Shown here: piece by piece, positions 4,701 to 5,540 of the stretch
Numbering within the stretch: position 1 is the stretch's first letter
Layout of the letters: the number at the start of each line of letters is the position of its first letter
Assembly (NCBI GenBank): GCA_013334845.1
Contig: JAAXWV010000101.1
Coordinates: 1 to 5,540 of the forward strand
Direction of reading: 5' to 3'
Length of the DNA: 5,540 nt
Origin: Candidatus Roizmanbacteria bacterium
GTDB taxonomy: Bacteria > Patescibacteriota > Microgenomatia > UBA1406 > GWC2-37-13
Program-made: the position numbers and the translations under genes
Notes under the pieces: generated by a model
What the model was told of the DNA's origin: nothing
Seen by the model: only the letters and a program-made list of their open reading frames with translations
The model's database searches: none

Positions 4701-5540
4701 ATGAATGGTTCCTTAATTTGCGGTATAGATATTGGTTCATCAAAAGTAGCTACCGTAGTAGGATTAAAGTCTCCAGAAAACGATGAACTGCGTATAATAG
4801 GATTCAACTCTACGCATTCAAAGGGTGTTAAAAAAGGCTTAATAGTCGATATTGATCAAGTAACTTCATCAGTTGAGGAGAGTGTTGAAAAAGCTGAACG
4901 CATGGCAGGTCATAAAATTACCTCGGCTTATGTCTCAGTTGGAGGCCCACACATTTCCTCCCTGAATTCACACGGAGTCGTTGCTGTCTCTAATCCCCAG
5001 ACAGAAATTGTGGGAGATGATGTTGCACGTGTAATTGACGCCGCTCGGGCAATTTCTCTTTCGACTACTCGACAAATTATTGAAGTGACTCCCCGTGAGT
5101 ATAGTGTAGACGGGCAGGCTGGAATAAAAAATCCGATCGGGATGAGTGGAGTACGTCTAGAGGTGGACACTCATATTATCACTGCTTCCCTTACTAATCT
5201 TAAAAATATCGATCGATGTCTTGCTGATTTGGGGATCCAAAATGCAGGGTTTATTTTTTCCGGCTTAGCTTCAGCTGAGTCCGTGCTCACTGAAACTGAG
5301 ACTGATCTTGGAGTCGCAGTTGTAGATATAGGCGGTGGGAAAACCGACATCTGTATCTATGTCGATGGTCCATTGTCGCATTCAGCATCTATCTCTCTTG
5401 GAGCTCGTCATATAACCAATGATATTGCAGTAGGGCTTCGACTCTCTCTGGATTCCGCAGAGAAAATTAAAGTACATCTGAGTAATCAGGCAAAGCTGAT
5501 GGAATTTAGTAATAAGCATAAATCGAGCCACGATCTATTT
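4701..5540 (+). CDS. ftsA: Cell division protein FtsA, N-terminal 280 residues (cut by the window end)
   Basis: FtsA is the actin-like ATPase that anchors FtsZ filaments to the membrane and recruits later division proteins. The reading is open to the last base, so the C-terminal part, including the membrane-binding amphipathic helix, is outside the window. The phosphate-1 motif is CGIDIGSSKVATVVG (7-21). Domain 1C follows, with KKGLIVDID (44-52) and AYVSVGGPHISS (76-87). Next come EVTPREYSVDGQAGIKNPIG (128-147) and MSGVRLEVDTHIITA (148-162), which are highly typical of FtsA. The phosphate-2 motif is VVDIGGGKTDICIY (207-220), with Lys214 where Thr is usual. SLGARHITNDIAVGL (232-246) is the family's 'G...IT.DIA..L' segment. 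ATG 4701 is chosen because GIDIG then sits at the normal distance from the N-terminus. It lies four bases after ftsQ without a Shine-Dalgarno sequence. ftsZ is the expected next gene, but it cannot be seen. Confidence 0.95.
   Translation, partial: MNGSLICGIDIGSSKVATVVGLKSPENDELRIIGFNSTHSKGVKKGLIVDIDQVTSSVEESVEKAERMAGHKITSAYVSVGGPHISSLNSHGVVAVSNPQTEIVGDDVARVIDAARAISLSTTRQIIEVTPREYSVDGQAGIKNPIGMSGVRLEVDTHIITASLTNLKNIDRCLADLGIQNAGFIFSGLASAESVLTETETDLGVAVVDIGGGKTDICIYVDGPLSHSASISLGARHITNDIAVGLRLSLDSAEKIKVHLSNQAKLMEFSNKHKSSHDLF

Noticed and set aside
4565..5170. Minus-strand reading frames of about 80 codons opposite ftsQ and ftsA.
   Set aside because: They run antisense to conserved coding sequence, one across the ftsQ/ftsA boundary, with no plausible protein features.

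Overview
The window is a stretch of the division and cell wall (dcw) gene cluster, all on the + strand. It suggests a low-GC bacterium of the Candidate Phyla Radiation (Patescibacteria), most likely Microgenomates-like. That placement is an inference from protein style: a MurG with a shortened glycine loop (TGGHLAPALAV), a MurD with GTRGKST in place of GTNGKST, and an MraY tail with HLLLQ in place of HHHFE. It does not rest on any search. All complete genes read through with standard stops (TAA or TAG), so nothing points to a recoded TGA.

Layout: positions 3 to about 240 hold the end of an unrelated tetratricopeptide-like (TPR) protein, resembling those of Bacteroidota-type genomes. At about 235-250 this passes, in a different reading frame, into the last ~49 codons of mraY (to 391). 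Then come murD (426-1763), ftsW (1777-2865), murG (2893-4008), ftsQ/divIB (3965-4696, overlapping murG) and the first 280 codons of ftsA (4701 to the window end). From mraY onward the order is the classical dcw order, except that murC and murB/ddl are missing between murG and ftsQ.

How the genes work together: MraY makes lipid I from the UDP-MurNAc-pentapeptide to whose synthesis MurD contributes D-Glu. MurG turns lipid I into lipid II. FtsW polymerises lipid II at the septum. FtsQ and FtsA belong to the divisome, FtsA being the membrane tether of FtsZ.

Two observations stand out. First, the TPR/mraY junction cannot encode a working MraY, so it is either a contig misassembly or a real rearrangement with a functional mraY elsewhere. 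Second, murD and murG are preceded by nearly identical extended -10 elements (TGnTACAATGTA) ending exactly three bases before the ATG. This places the -10 hexamer six bases from the start codon, the geometry of a leaderless mRNA. ftsW and ftsA carry weaker variants, and no gene here has a well-placed Shine-Dalgarno sequence. No RNA genes, insertion sequences, CRISPR arrays or terminators are visible, and no gap between genes exceeds 34 bases.
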